Assembly: GCF_000425945.1 (NCBI RefSeq)
Contig: NZ_AUEK01000022.1
Coordinates: 1 to 36,744 of the forward strand
Direction of reading: 5' to 3'
DNA: 36,744 nt
Source of the DNA: Candidatus Solirubrobacter pratensis
GTDB lineage: Bacteria; Actinomycetota; Thermoleophilia; Solirubrobacterales; Solirubrobacteraceae
Part shown: positions 22,068-30,914 of the stretch, one piece after another
Layout: every line of letters begins with the position of its first letter
Numbering within the stretch: the stretch's first letter is position 1
Notes under the pieces: model-generated
The model's database searches: none
Seen by the model: only the letters and a program-made list of their open reading frames with translations
Told to the model about the DNA's origin: nothing
Position numbers and translations under genes: made by a program

Positions 22068-23216
22068 GTGACGCTCGACCGCGACGCCCCGGGACCCGGC
22101 GTCCCGCGCAGGCCGGGCGTCGTCGCCGTCGCACGTGCCGCAGGCGTGTCCCCGAGCACGGTGTCCAACGCGTTCAACCGGCCGGAGCGGCTGTCGCCGG
22201 CGCTGCGCGAGCGGGTCCTGCGCGTGGCGGCGCAGGTGGGCTACGGCGGACCTGACCCGGCCGCCCGCAGCCTGCGCAGCGGCCGCGCCGGCGCGATCGG
22301 CGTCGTCTTCCGAAGGCCCTTGGCCGCCGCCCTCGACGACCCCGGGACCACCGAGCTCGTGAGGGGAATGGCCGAGGCGGTCGACCCGGAGAGGCTCGCC
22401 CTCGTCCTCGTCCCCGGCCCGGAGGAAGGACCCTCGAGCGCACTTGCCGTCCGCAATGCGGCCGTGGACGGCTTGATCGTGTACTCGGTGCCGTCCGACG
22501 ATCCGCTGTTCGAGGCGACGCGTCAGCGGCGGCTGCCCACCGTGATCGTCGACTCGCCCGCGCTCGTCGACCTGCCCGAGATCGACGACGCGGCGCTGGA
22601 CTTCGTCGGCATCGACGATCGCGCCGCGGCGCAGAGCGCCGTGCGCCACCTGCTCGATCTCGGCCACCGGCGGCTGGCGATCCTCAGCTTCGGCCTTTCC
22701 GCCCACGCGCACGGCGGACCGGCCGACGAGCGCGCGCAGGCCCAGGCGACCGCGAGCGTACCCAAGGCGCGCCTGGAGGGCTGCGCCCGCGCGCTCGCCG
22801 CCGCGGGCCTGGACCTCTCACGCGTGCCGGTCGAGCAGTGCCCGATCCACAGCATCGAGTCGGGCCGCGTCCGCGGCCACGCGCTGCTCGAGCGTGCGCC
22901 CGATACCACGGCCGTGTTCGCGTTCAGCGACGCTCTCGCGCTCGGCGTGCGGCTGGCGGCGCGCGAGCGCGGCCTGTCAGTCCCCGGCGATCTCTCGATC
23001 GCCGGCTTCGACGACACCGCGCCCGCCCTCGAAGGGCTCACGACCATCCACCAGCCGCTGCGTGACAAGGGTCGGATCGCCGCCCGGCGGCTCCTCCTCG
23101 CGCTGGCCGACGAGCGACCGGCCGACGCCTGCGAGCCGTTACCGACCCGCCTCGTCATCCGCGACTCGACCGCCCCGCCGGCCGCGCCGCGGCAGCGAAC
23201 GCGTCCACGCCGGTGA
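22068..23216 (+). CDS. LacI-family transcriptional regulator
   Basis: The 382-residue protein has the LacI helix-turn-helix and hinge (VVAVARAAGVSPSTVSNAFN, RPERLSPALRERVLRVAAQVGY) starting at about residue 17. The periplasmic-binding-like effector domain follows (GAIGVVFRRPL, DGLIVYSVPSDD, AVFAFSDALALGVRLAARERG, DLSIAGFDDTAPALEGLTTI). The start is GTG 22068 after GGAG at 22058-22061. A roughly 17-residue N-terminal extension before the helix-turn-helix is unusual but small, and the C-terminus ends in a basic tail. The divergent secreted glucosidase is the probable target, and an oligosaccharide or its product the probable effector. Confidence 0.92.
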   Translation: MTLDRDAPGPGVPRRPGVVAVARAAGVSPSTVSNAFNRPERLSPALRERVLRVAAQVGYGGPDPAARSLRSGRAGAIGVVFRRPLAAALDDPGTTELVRGMAEAVDPERLALVLVPGPEEGPSSALAVRNAAVDGLIVYSVPSDDPLFEATRQRRLPTVIVDSPALVDLPEIDDAALDFVGIDDRAAAQSAVRHLLDLGHRRLAILSFGLSAHAHGGPADERAQAQATASVPKARLEGCARALAAAGLDLSRVPVEQCPIHSIESGRVRGHALLERAPDTTAVFAFSDALALGVRLAARERGLSVPGDLSIAGFDDTAPALEGLTTIHQPLRDKGRIAARRLLLALADERPADACEPLPTRLVIRDSTAPPAAPRQRTRPRR

Positions 23217-23281
23217 GCTGGGTCGGAGACCGTCCACCACATCCGCGGCTGGTCGTGAGCGCTGGGCGGCTGTAGCGGCGG

Positions 23282-23472
23282 CGAGAAGGGCTCGCCCGGC
23301 TGTGGGGCGAGATCGTGCCGGTGCCGGAGGCCAGCGTGCGCGTGCTGTCCGGCGGCGAGCGCGGCGTCGAGGGCGGGTTCCGCGTCGAGTACACGCCCGG
23401 CCACGCGTCGCACACGTCTGCTTCCTGCACGAGCCCTCGGGCTGGGCGTTCGTCGGCGACATGGCCGCGTGA
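23282..23472 (+). pseudogene. Metallo-beta-lactamase-fold hydrolase fragment with frameshift
   Basis: The first frame reads LWGEIVPVPEASVRVLSGGE, then FRVEYTPGHASH. After a one-base loss at about 23410 the sequence continues in the next frame as HVCFLHEPSGWAFVGDMAA and stops. TPGHASHH..F is the third metal-binding motif of MBL-fold hydrolases, and FVGD holds the bridging Asp. The N-terminal HxHxDH part and the C-terminal part are absent. It is a decayed inner fragment lying between two intact transcription units. Confidence 0.65.
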
Positions 23473-23578
23473 GCGCGCCGCCGCACGCGTATCCTCGGCA
23501 AGCGGGTGCACGTCTGGCGCCGAACGCGCCGGCGCTCCCCCGGAACGACGCCCGGGCCAGGCGGGGGGCCGCGGTGCT

Positions 23579-24289
23579 TCAGACGGCGAGCGAGATGCCC
23601 GCGTCCGGCTCGGAGCTCTCGAGCGCCCCTTCGAGCCACGACTCGACGCCGGCGATGTGCGCCGTCGCCATGGCTCGAGCGACGTCCGGGCGGCGGTGGG
23701 CGAGCGCGTCGTACAGCGCGGCATGCTGCGCCTTGGTCTGGGCGATGGCGTCCGCCTGGGTCAATGCCCGCCAGACGCGCGCGCGGCTCATCGGCGTCGA
23801 GAAGCTGTCGAGCACAGAGGCGAGGACCGCGTTGCGGGAGGCGGCGCCGATGAGCCGGTGGAACCGGAGGTCGTTGGCGACGAACGCCTCGACAGTCTCG
23901 CACGCCTCCATCTCGTGGACGACGCGGCGGAGCTCCGCGAGCTCTTCGTCGGTGATGTGCTGCGCCGCCAGCGCGGCCGTCGCCGCCTCGAGGATCCGCC
24001 GGACCTGCAGGACCTGGAGCAGCGTGCGGTCCTGGTGGAAGTCGGCCATGAAGGTCAGCGGCTCCAGCAGCATGCTGGGTTCGAGGCTCGTCACGTACGT
24101 GCCGTCGCCCTGACGCACCTCGAGGATCCGGGCGAGCGTGAGCGCGCGCACGGCCTCGCGCAGCGAGTTGCGCGAGACGCCCAGGCGAGCGGCGAGGTCG
24201 GCCTCGTTCGGGAGCCGGTCGCCGGCCGCGAACTCGCCGCGGATGATCATCGCCTTGATCTCGTCGATCGCTTGCTGGGCGACGCTCAT
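23579..24289 (-). CDS. GntR-family (FadR/FCD) regulator of the sugar locus
   Basis: The 236-residue protein has an N-terminal winged helix (AIDEIKAMIIRGEFAAGDRL, PNEADLAARLGVSRNSLREA, VRALTLARILEVRQGDGTYV). The FCD domain has VANDLRFHRLIGAASRN and AQHAALYDALAHRRP, with the expected Asp/His ligands. It starts at ATG 24289, with AGGAGT a few bases upstream on the minus strand. It is divergent from the L-fuconate-dehydratase-like gene. Three palindromes (centres 24316, 24356, 24391) between the two starts are its probable operators. Regulators of this group respond to hexuronic, aldonic or related sugar acids. Confidence 0.9.
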   Translation of the reverse strand: MSVAQQAIDEIKAMIIRGEFAAGDRLPNEADLAARLGVSRNSLREAVRALTLARILEVRQGDGTYVTSLEPSMLLEPLTFMADFHQDRTLLQVLQVRRILEAATAALAAQHITDEELAELRRVVHEMEACETVEAFVANDLRFHRLIGAASRNAVLASVLDSFSTPMSRARVWRALTQADAIAQTKAQHAALYDALAHRRPDVARAMATAHIAGVESWLEGALESSEPDAGISLAV

Positions 24290-24309
24290 CGGAGACTCCT
24301 AAGGGGCCA

Positions 24310-24322
24310 AACATCCAATGTT
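24310..24322. promoter_or_regulatory. GntR operator 1 of three (AACAT-CCA-ATGTT)
   Basis: Perfect 5-base arms around three bases, 20 bases upstream of the GntR start, so suited to autoregulation. Confidence 0.6.
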
Positions 24323-24349
24323 CGCGGAAGCATACGCCTTGCGAGGGCG

Positions 24350-24362
24350 ATCATCGGATGAT
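24350..24362. promoter_or_regulatory. GntR operator 2 of three (ATCAT-CGG-ATGAT)
   Basis: Perfect 5-base arms with the same 13-base layout as operator 1; centre 40 bases from it. The CAT-NNN-ATG core is common to all three. Confidence 0.55.
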
Positions 24363-24383
24363 TTACTGGCCGTCGTGCCCTCC

Positions 24384-24398
24384 AAACATCCCATGTTT
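24384..24398. promoter_or_regulatory. GntR operator 3 of three (AAACAT-CCC-ATGTTT)
   Basis: Perfect 6-base arms, the strongest of the three. It includes the ATG at 24393 of the dehydratase gene, so bound protein would block transcription or initiation there. Its centre is 35 bases from operator 2. Confidence 0.65.
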
Positions 24399-25706
24399 GC
24401 GGTCCAGGGAGCACGCCGGAACTCGGCGGTCATCACGTCGCTCGAGACGTTCGACGTCCGTTTTCCGACGTCTCGCGACCTCGACGGGTCGGACGCGATG
24501 AACCCCGATCCTGACTACTCCGCCGCGTACGTCGTGGTCGGCACCGATGCCGACGACGGGATCGAGGGCCACGGGTTCGCGTTCACGATCGGGCGCGGCA
24601 ACGACGTGCAGGTCGCGGCGATCCGCGCGCTCGAGCCGTTCGTGATCGGCCTGCCGGTCGACGAGCTCCGGGACGCCTCGCGGATGCTGCTGCACGACTC
24701 GCAGCTGCGCTGGCTCGGGCCCGAGAAGGGCGTCATGCACATGGCGATCGGGGCCGTGGTCAACGCGCTCTGGGACCTCGCCGCCAAGCGCGCGGGCAAG
24801 CCGCTCTGGGCGCTGCTGTCGGAGATGTCCCCGGAGCAGCTCGTCTCGCTTGTGGACTTCCGGTACCTCACCGACGTGCTCACGCCCGGCGAGGCCCTGG
24901 AGATCCTGCGGCGGGCGCAGGGCGGCCGGGAGGAGCGCGCCGCGCGGCTGCTGGAGCACGGCTACCCCGCGTACACGACGACGCCCGGCTGGCTCGGGTA
25001 CTCCGACGCGAAGCTCGCGCGCCTCTGCCGCGAGGCGGTCGAGGCGGGCTACGGTCAGATCAAGCTGAAGGTCGGGGCGAGCCTCGACGACGACGTCCGG
25101 CGGATGCGGATCGCGCGCGACGTCTGCGGGCCGGCGATCCGCATCGCCGTCGATGCGAACCAGCGCTGGGACGTCGGCGAGGCGGTGCGCTGGATCCGGG
25201 CGCTCGAGCCGTACGATCCGTGGTGGGTCGAGGAGCCGACCAGCCCTGACGACGTGCTGGGCCATGCCGCGATCCGGCGCGAGGTGCGCCCGGTCCGGAT
25301 CGCCACCGGCGAGCACGTCCAGAACCGGGTCGTGTTCAAGCAGCTCATGCAGGCCGAGGCGATCGACGTCGTGCAGATCGACGCGGCCCGCGTCGCCGGC
25401 GTCAACGAGAACATCGCGATCCTGCTGCTCGCCGCGAAGTTCGGGCTCCCGGTCTGCCCGCACGCCGGCGGGGTCGGCCTCTGCGAGCTGGTCCAGCACC
25501 TCGCGATGTTCGACTTCGTCGCCGTCTCCGGCGCGCTCGAGGATCGCGTCGTCGAGTACGTGGATCACCTGCACGAGCACTTCGTCGACCCGGTCGTGAT
25601 CCGCGAGGGGCGCTACCTGGCTCCCACGGCGCCAGGGTTCTCGGCCGAGATGACGCCTGAGGCGCTCACCGAGCACCAGTATCCGAGCGGAGCCGCGTGG
25701 GTCTGA
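24393..25706 (+). CDS. L-fuconate dehydratase-like enolase-superfamily protein
   Basis: The 437-residue protein matches the length of L-fuconate dehydratases. After [20 protein letters not shown] the sequence [15 protein letters not shown] is a hallmark of that family. The barrel has the Lys pair in IKLKVGAS, metal ligands in [20 protein letters not shown] and ATGEHVQNR, and the catalytic His in [15 protein letters not shown]. It dehydrates L-fuconate to 2-keto-3-deoxy-L-fuconate. ATG 24393 lies within operator 3 and has no ribosome site. GTG 24375 in the same frame is an alternative, and homology begins only about 15 residues after ATG. It is first in an operon with a mutarotase and aldo/keto reductase, which supports the sugar assignment. 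Confidence 0.87.
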   Translation: MFAVQGARRNSAVITSLETFDVRFPTSRDLDGSDAMNPDPDYSAAYVVVGTDADDGIEGHGFAFTIGRGNDVQVAAIRALEPFVIGLPVDELRDASRMLLHDSQLRWLGPEKGVMHMAIGAVVNALWDLAAKRAGKPLWALLSEMSPEQLVSLVDFRYLTDVLTPGEALEILRRAQGGREERAARLLEHGYPAYTTTPGWLGYSDAKLARLCREAVEAGYGQIKLKVGASLDDDVRRMRIARDVCGPAIRIAVDANQRWDVGEAVRWIRALEPYDPWWVEEPTSPDDVLGHAAIRREVRPVRIATGEHVQNRVVFKQLMQAEAIDVVQIDAARVAGVNENIAILLLAAKFGLPVCPHAGGVGLCELVQHLAMFDFVAVSGALEDRVVEYVDHLHEHFVDPVVIREGRYLAPTAPGFSAEMTPEALTEHQYPSGAAWV

Positions 25707-25708
25707 GC

Positions 25709-26020
25709 ATGGACCGCATCGCGCTGCACACCCGGCTCAAGCCTGGTCGCGAGCAGGACTACGAGGACGTCCACGCCGTGACCCCGCGCGACCTCGACGC
25801 CGCGCTCAGGGAGGCCGGGGTGGCGTCGTGGCGGATCTGGCGCGACGGGCAGGACCTGTTCCACGTCGTCGAGTGCGCGGACTACCGCGCCATGCGCGAG
25901 CACCTGCGCGAGCATCCGGCCAACGTGCCGTGGCAGGCGCTGATGGCCGAGCTGCTCGAGGTAGCCGACGACTACGGTGGGACCGACCGCGGGCTGCCGC
26001 TCGTGTGGGAGCTGCCATGA
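25709..26020 (+). CDS. L-rhamnose/L-fucose-type mutarotase (RhaM/DUF718 family)
   Basis: The 103-residue protein begins MDRIALHTRLKPGREQDYED, the family's typical opening, and contains WRIWRDGQDLFHVVECADY and ending NVPWQALMAELLEV. RhaM-type enzymes interconvert sugar anomers using a conserved His and aromatic residues. The length is normal. ATG 25709 lies two bases after the dehydratase stop; a GTG at 25697 would add four residues. It would supply the correct anomer to the aldo/keto reductase whose gene overlaps its stop by ATGA. Confidence 0.87.
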   Translation: MDRIALHTRLKPGREQDYEDVHAVTPRDLDAALREAGVASWRIWRDGQDLFHVVECADYRAMREHLREHPANVPWQALMAELLEVADDYGGTDRGLPLVWELP

Positions 26021-27003
26021 CGCGCGCGTTGGGCCGCGGCGGCCTGTCCGTCGGACCGCTCTCGCTCGGCACGGCGCCGATCGGCAACCTCGGCCGCGAG
26101 GTCGGCGAGGACGAGTGGCGGGGCGCGCTGACGGCGGCCTGGGAGTCCGGCGTGCGCTACTTCGACACGGCGCCGCACTACGGGCTCGGGCTCGCCGAGG
26201 AGCGGCTCGCCGAAGGGCTCGCAGGGCGTCCGCGCGACGAGCTCATCGTCTCCACCAAGGTCGGCCGGCTGCTCGCGCCGTCGGCCTCGGACGTGCTCGA
26301 CGACGAGGGCTTCGCGGTGCCGGCCACCCACGTCCGCGTGCGCGACTACAGCCGCGACGGCGTGCTGGCCTCGCTCGAGTCCAGCCTGCGCCGGCTCGGG
26401 CTCGACCGCGTGGACCTCCTGCTCGTGCACGATCCCGACGAGCACTACCGGGAGGCGCTCGAAGGGGCCTTCCCGGCGCTGGAGGACCTGCGCTCGCAGG
26501 GCGTCATCACGTCCTATGGCGCGGGGATGAACCAGGCCGAGATGCTCGCCGACTTCGTCCGCCACACCGACCTCGACGTCGTCATGCTCGCCGGCCGCTA
26601 CACGCTGCTCGAGCAGGGCGCGCTGGACGACCTGCTGCCCCGGTGCGTCGAGTGCGGCGTGTCGGTGATCGCCGCGGGCGTGTTCAACTCGGGCCTGCTG
26701 GCGCGCGAGCGCCCGCGCGAGGACGTCACGTACAACTACGAGGCGGCGTCGCCGGAGATCCTCGCGCGCGTGAACCGCATCGCCGACGTGCTCGAGCACC
26801 ACGGCACGAGCCTGCCGGTCGCGGCGGCACAGTTCGCGCTGGCGCATCCCGCGGTGGCGACGGTGTGCCTCGGCGCCCGGTCGGCCGGGCAGGTCGACCG
26901 CAACGCGGCGCTGCTCGACGCTGCGGTCCCGGACGCCGCGTGGAGCGAGCTCGTCTCCGAGGGCCTGCTGCGACCAGATGCTCCAGTGCCGACGGCGGTG
27001 TGA
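26017..27003 (+). CDS. Aldo/keto reductase, L-fucose (D-threo-aldose) dehydrogenase-like
   Basis: The 328-residue protein has the AKR tetrad: Asp and Tyr in YFDTAPHYGLGLAEERL, Lys in VSTKVGRLL, His in LLLVHDPDEHY. LAGRYTLLEQGALDDLLPRC and GVFNSGLLARER are typical of D-threo-aldose/L-fucose 1-dehydrogenases. These oxidise L-fucose at C1 to the lactone with NAD(P). With the mutarotase and the dehydratase it covers steps of the non-phosphorylated L-fucose path. A lactonase and the later steps are not in the window. The gene overlaps the mutarotase stop and ends 20 bases before the ABC ATPase gene. Confidence 0.88.
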   Translation: MTRALGRGGLSVGPLSLGTAPIGNLGREVGEDEWRGALTAAWESGVRYFDTAPHYGLGLAEERLAEGLAGRPRDELIVSTKVGRLLAPSASDVLDDEGFAVPATHVRVRDYSRDGVLASLESSLRRLGLDRVDLLLVHDPDEHYREALEGAFPALEDLRSQGVITSYGAGMNQAEMLADFVRHTDLDVVMLAGRYTLLEQGALDDLLPRCVECGVSVIAAGVFNSGLLARERPREDVTYNYEAASPEILARVNRIADVLEHHGTSLPVAAAQFALAHPAVATVCLGARSAGQVDRNAALLDAAVPDAAWSELVSEGLLRPDAPVPTAV

Positions 27004-27023
27004 TCGCGAGCGTGGGGGAGAGA

Positions 27024-28604
27024 ATGGAGGAGAGACTGCTCGAGGTGCGCGGGGTGAGCAAGAGCTTCCCGGGCGTGAAGGCGCTCGAGGACATGCACCT
27101 CGACCTGCGCGGCGGCGAGGTGCTGGCGCTGGTCGGCGAGAACGGCGCCGGCAAGTCCACGCTGATGAAGCTCCTGTCCGGGATCTACACCGCCGACGCG
27201 GGTGAGTTCTTCCTCAACGGCGAGCCTTACGAGCCGGCGTCGGCCAAGCACGCGCTCGAGCTCGGGATCAGCATCATCCATCAGGAGTTCAACCTGATGC
27301 CCGACCTCACGGTCGCGCAGAACCTCTTCATCGGGCGCGAGCCCCGCGAGACGCGGATCTTCACGAGCGAGCGCCGCCTCAACGCGAAGGCGCGCGAGCT
27401 GATCGAGCGGCTGCACCTGCCGCTGCGGCCCAAGGAGCTCGTCGGCAACCTCACGGTCGCCAAGCAGCAGATGGTGGAGATCGGCAAGGCGCTGTCCTAC
27501 GACGCGAAGCTGCTGATCATGGACGAGCCGACCGCGGCGCTCAACGACGCCGAGGTCGAGGTGCTGCACGACCTGATCCGGCGCTTCGTGCGCCCGGACA
27601 CCGGGGTCATCTACATCTCGCACCGGATCGAGGAGCTGCGGCGGATTGCGGACCGCATCACGGTGATCCGCGACGGCCGCTACGTCGGCACGCGCGACAT
27701 TGCGGGGACGTCCATGAAGGAGGTCATCTCCATGATGGTCGGCCGCGAGCTCACGGGCGAGGCGAAGCCGGTCGGCGTCCAGGCCGGCCGCGAGGTCGTG
27801 CTCGAGGTCTCGGGCCTCAGCACGAAGGACCTGCTCAAGGACGTCGGCTTCGAGCTGCGCAAGGGCGAGATCCTGGGCTTCGCCGGGCTGATGGGGGCGG
27901 GACGGACCGAGGTCGCCCGCGCGGTCGTCGGCGCCGACAAGCTCGATGCCGGGAGCATCCGGCTGCGCGGCCGCGAGCTCCGCATCGGCAACCCCGCCGA
28001 TGCGGCGCGCCACGGGATCGGCTACCTGTCCGAGGACCGCAAGCGGTACGGCCTGCTGGTCGAGCAGGAGGTCAACGCGAACATCGGGCTGAGCGCGCTG
28101 AAGGAGCGCTTCCAGGCCTGGGGTTTCGTCAAGGACAAGGCGATGCGCGACGCCTCTCAGCGGTACGTGCGGACGCTGCGGATCAAGACGCCGTCGATCA
28201 ACCAGACGGTCAAGAACCTCTCCGGCGGCAACCAGCAGAAGGTCGTGATCGCGAAATGGCTCGTCAAGGACTGCGACATCCTGATCTTCGACGAGCCGAC
28301 GCGGGGCATCGACGTCGGCGCCAAGGAGGAGATCTACCGGCTGCTCAACGAGCTCGCGGACGGCGGCAAGTCGATCATCATGATCTCCTCCGAGCTGCCC
28401 GAGATCCTGCGCATGTCGCACCGGATCGTCGTAATGAGCGAGGGCCGGGTCACCGGCAGCCTGGACGCCGCCGAGGCCACGCAGGAACGCGTCATGCACT
28501 ACGCGACGCTGCGGCCGGACGAGAACCCCGAGGACGCCGCCGAGCTGGGGCTCGCGGAGCCTGCTTCGAGCACCACGACTGAACGGAGGACGGACGAGGC
28601 ATGA
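27024..28604 (+). CDS. Sugar ABC transporter ATP-binding protein (RbsA/MglA type)
   Basis: The 526-residue double ATPase has a complete first domain: Walker A GENGAGKSTLMKLLSG, LTVAKQQMVEIGKAL, and LLIMDEPTAAL. The second domain carries the degenerate GLMGAGRTEVAR loop normal in this family, then LSGGNQQKVVIAKWL and LIFDEPTRGIDVGAKEEIY. It powers import of a monosaccharide. ATG 27024 follows GGGGGAG closely. The C-terminal 35 residues are acidic and variable. It overlaps the permease gene by ATGA. Confidence 0.95.
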   Translation: MEERLLEVRGVSKSFPGVKALEDMHLDLRGGEVLALVGENGAGKSTLMKLLSGIYTADAGEFFLNGEPYEPASAKHALELGISIIHQEFNLMPDLTVAQNLFIGREPRETRIFTSERRLNAKARELIERLHLPLRPKELVGNLTVAKQQMVEIGKALSYDAKLLIMDEPTAALNDAEVEVLHDLIRRFVRPDTGVIYISHRIEELRRIADRITVIRDGRYVGTRDIAGTSMKEVISMMVGRELTGEAKPVGVQAGREVVLEVSGLSTKDLLKDVGFELRKGEILGFAGLMGAGRTEVARAVVGADKLDAGSIRLRGRELRIGNPADAARHGIGYLSEDRKRYGLLVEQEVNANIGLSALKERFQAWGFVKDKAMRDASQRYVRTLRIKTPSINQTVKNLSGGNQQKVVIAKWLVKDCDILIFDEPTRGIDVGAKEEIYRLLNELADGGKSIIMISSELPEILRMSHRIVVMSEGRVTGSLDAAEATQERVMHYATLRPDENPEDAAELGLAEPASSTTTERRTDEA

Positions 28605-29605
28605 CGGTGTCATCCGCCACCGGCGAGCAGCAGCAGCGCACCGGCGTAGAGGCCGTGGGCACCGGCCTCAGGGACCGGCTGCAGCAGTTCCTTGCCTTCG
28701 CGAGCCTGATCGCGATCTTCCTGTTCTTCTCGATCGCGAGCTCGAGCTTCCTGAACTACTCGAACGTCACGTCGATCCTCTTCTCGACCGTCGTCATCGG
28801 GCTCCTGGCGCTCGGGACGACCTTCGTGATCATCACCGGGGGCATCGACCTCTCGATCGGCACGGGGATGACGCTGTGCGCGGTCATCTCCGGCATGCTG
28901 ATCGTCAAGACCGGCGTGCCCGTCCTGATCGGCGTCATCGGCACCGTGCTGTTCGGCGCGCTGATCGGCCTGGTCAACGGGTTCAACGTCTCGATCCTCG
29001 GCATCCCGCCGTTCATCGCGACGCTGGCGATGATGCTCGTAGCCCAAGGGCTGGCGCTCGTCATCTCCGACAGCACGCCGATCTACTTCAACGACGCGCC
29101 GGGCTACATCAAGATCTCGACGGGTCACCTGTTCGGGGTCGACTTCCCGAACGCGGTGCTCGTGCTGGCCGTGGCGACGGTGATCGCCGCGGTCGTGCTC
29201 AACCGCACCGTCCTCGGGCGCTACACGTACTCGATCGGGAGCAACGAGGAGGCGACGGCGCTGTCGGGGATCAGCGTGCGACGGTGGAAGATCGCCGTCT
29301 ACACGCTGGCGGGCCTGTTCACCGGCCTGGCCGGCGTGATGATCTCGGCGCGCCTCTCGTCCGCCCAGCCGGGGACGGGCCTCGGCTACGAGCTGCAGGC
29401 GATCGCCGCGGTGGTCATCGGCGGCACGTCGCTGTCCGGAGGCAAGGGCTCGATCGTCGGAACGATCATCGGCGCCCTGATCATCTCCGTCATCAACAAC
29501 GGGCTGCAGATCATGTCCATTCCGCAGGAGTGGCAGAACGTGATCCTCGGGCTCGTGATCCTCGTCGCGGTCTACGCCGACATGGCGCGCAAGCGCACGG
29601 CATGA
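28601..29605 (+). CDS. Sugar ABC transporter permease (RbsC type)
   Basis: This 334-residue membrane protein has about ten hydrophobic segments. LALGTTFVIITGGIDLSIGT is the signature region of RbsC-type permeases. Also seen are PPFIATLAMMLVAQGLALVI, the coupling loop SIGSNEEATALSGISVRRWK, and GGTSLSGGKGSIVGTIIGAL. A 35-residue hydrophilic N-terminus precedes the first segment. It is translationally coupled to the ATPase gene upstream and followed by the binding-protein gene after a strong ribosome site. Confidence 0.94.
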   Translation: MTVSSATGEQQQRTGVEAVGTGLRDRLQQFLAFASLIAIFLFFSIASSSFLNYSNVTSILFSTVVIGLLALGTTFVIITGGIDLSIGTGMTLCAVISGMLIVKTGVPVLIGVIGTVLFGALIGLVNGFNVSILGIPPFIATLAMMLVAQGLALVISDSTPIYFNDAPGYIKISTGHLFGVDFPNAVLVLAVATVIAAVVLNRTVLGRYTYSIGSNEEATALSGISVRRWKIAVYTLAGLFTGLAGVMISARLSSAQPGTGLGYELQAIAAVVIGGTSLSGGKGSIVGTIIGALIISVINNGLQIMSIPQEWQNVILGLVILVAVYADMARKRTA

Positions 29606-29624
29606 AAAGGAGGAGAGGGTTTCA

Positions 29625-30620
29625 ATGATGTCTACCAAGCGGTTCGTAGGTGCGGCGGCCGTCGCCGCGGCGCTCGCCATGGGCGTCGCCGCGTGCGGCT
29701 CCGACGACGGGGGGAGCGCGTCGTCGAGCGCCGGCGGCGGCGGTGGCGGCGAGCAGCCGTACATCGCGATCGTCTCCAAGGGCTTCCAGCATCAGTTCTG
29801 GCAGGCGGTCAAGCACGGCGCGGAGCAGGAGGCCAAGGCCAAGGGCGCGCGGATCACGTTCGAGGGCCCGCCGACCGAGCAGGACATCGAGCAGCAGGTC
29901 ACGATGCTCACCAACGCGATCCAGAAGAAGCCCGCCGCGATCGGGTTCGCCGCGCTCGACTCGAAGGCGAGCGCGCCGCTGATGGATCAGGCCAAGGCGC
30001 AGAACATCCCGGTGATCGCGTTCGACTCCGGCGTCGAGAGCGACGTCCCCGTCACCACCGCGGCGACGGACAACAAGGCCGCGGCCGCCGAGGCGGCCAA
30101 GCACATGTCCGACCTGATCGGCGGGAAGGGCAAGGTCGCGGTCGTCGTCCACGACCAGACCAGCCGGTCGGGCATCGACCGCCGCGACGGGTTCCTGGAG
30201 TACATGAAGCAGAACGCGCCGGGGATCAAGGTCCTGCCGGTGCAGTACGGCGGCGGCGACCAGGCCAAGTCGGCCGACATCGCGAAGTCGATCATCCAGG
30301 CCAATCCCGACCTCAAGGGCTTCTACGGCGCGAACGAGGGCTCGGCCATCGGCGTCATCAAGGGCGTCCAGGAGAGCGGCAAGAAGGGCATCACGATCGT
30401 CGGCTTCGATTCGGGCAAGGCGCAGATCGACGCGATCAAGAGCGGCGTGATGGCGGGCGCGATCACGCAGAACCCGGTCGGCATGGGCAAGGAGCTGGTC
30501 GACTCCGCGATGAAGGCGATCAAGGGCGAGCAGCTGCCGAAGGTGATCGACACCGGCTTCTACTGGTACGACAAGACCAACGTCGACGAACCGAAGATCC
30601 AGGCTCTCCTCTATCAGTGA
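29625..30620 (+). CDS. Sugar ABC transporter substrate-binding lipoprotein (RbsB type)
   Basis: The 331-residue protein has a lipoprotein signal (KRFVGAAAVAAALAMGVAAC, Cys about residue 24) and a Gly/Ser linker. The type 1 periplasmic-binding fold has IAIVSKGFQHQFWQAVKHGA, KKPAAIGFAALDS, NIPVIAFDSGV and GFYGANEGSAIGVIKGVQE. AAAAGGAGGAGAGG at 29606-29618 is an unusually strong ribosome site, consistent with the excess of binding protein such systems need. It ends the sugar operon and is followed by a strong hairpin. L-fucose or a related 6-deoxysugar or aldose is the inferred ligand. Confidence 0.94.
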   Translation: MMSTKRFVGAAAVAAALAMGVAACGSDDGGSASSSAGGGGGGEQPYIAIVSKGFQHQFWQAVKHGAEQEAKAKGARITFEGPPTEQDIEQQVTMLTNAIQKKPAAIGFAALDSKASAPLMDQAKAQNIPVIAFDSGVESDVPVTTAATDNKAAAAEAAKHMSDLIGGKGKVAVVVHDQTSRSGIDRRDGFLEYMKQNAPGIKVLPVQYGGGDQAKSADIAKSIIQANPDLKGFYGANEGSAIGVIKGVQESGKKGITIVGFDSGKAQIDAIKSGVMAGAITQNPVGMGKELVDSAMKAIKGEQLPKVIDTGFYWYDKTNVDEPKIQALLYQ

Positions 30621-30661
30621 CCGGCCGACGGCCCGGCTGATGCAGGGATCACGGATGTGGT

Positions 30662-30684
30662 GACGGTGCCCGGTGGGCACCGTC
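30662..30684 (+). terminator. Terminator hairpin of the sugar operon
   Basis: GACGGTGCCC and GGGCACCGTC form a perfect 10-base stem with a 3-base loop (GGT), 41 bases after the binding-protein stop. There is no T run, as is common in high-GC actinobacteria. Confidence 0.6.
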
Positions 30685-30914
30685 TCACGCCGTTTCCGAA
30701 GGGCGGACGAGCCCAGCTCAATCCCGTGCCGAGGCGCGACGTGGCTCTGCCCGCGACTACTGACTGAGCCGGCCACTGCTGCGTTGAGGCCTCATTGCGA
30801 TAGCGCTGGTTCCACGATCCGGTGGGCGGGCACGAGTCCCCGGCGCGGCCACCGCCCGACTCCGGGTCACGCGTGAGGGCTGGGGAGGCCGCTTCCCAGC
30901 TGTTGCTGTCGACC

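Noticed and set aside
28610..29779. 389-codon minus-strand frame opposite the sugar permease
   Set aside because: It is antisense to a typical RbsC gene; its Asp, Arg and His rich composition mirrors hydrophobic codons of the real gene.
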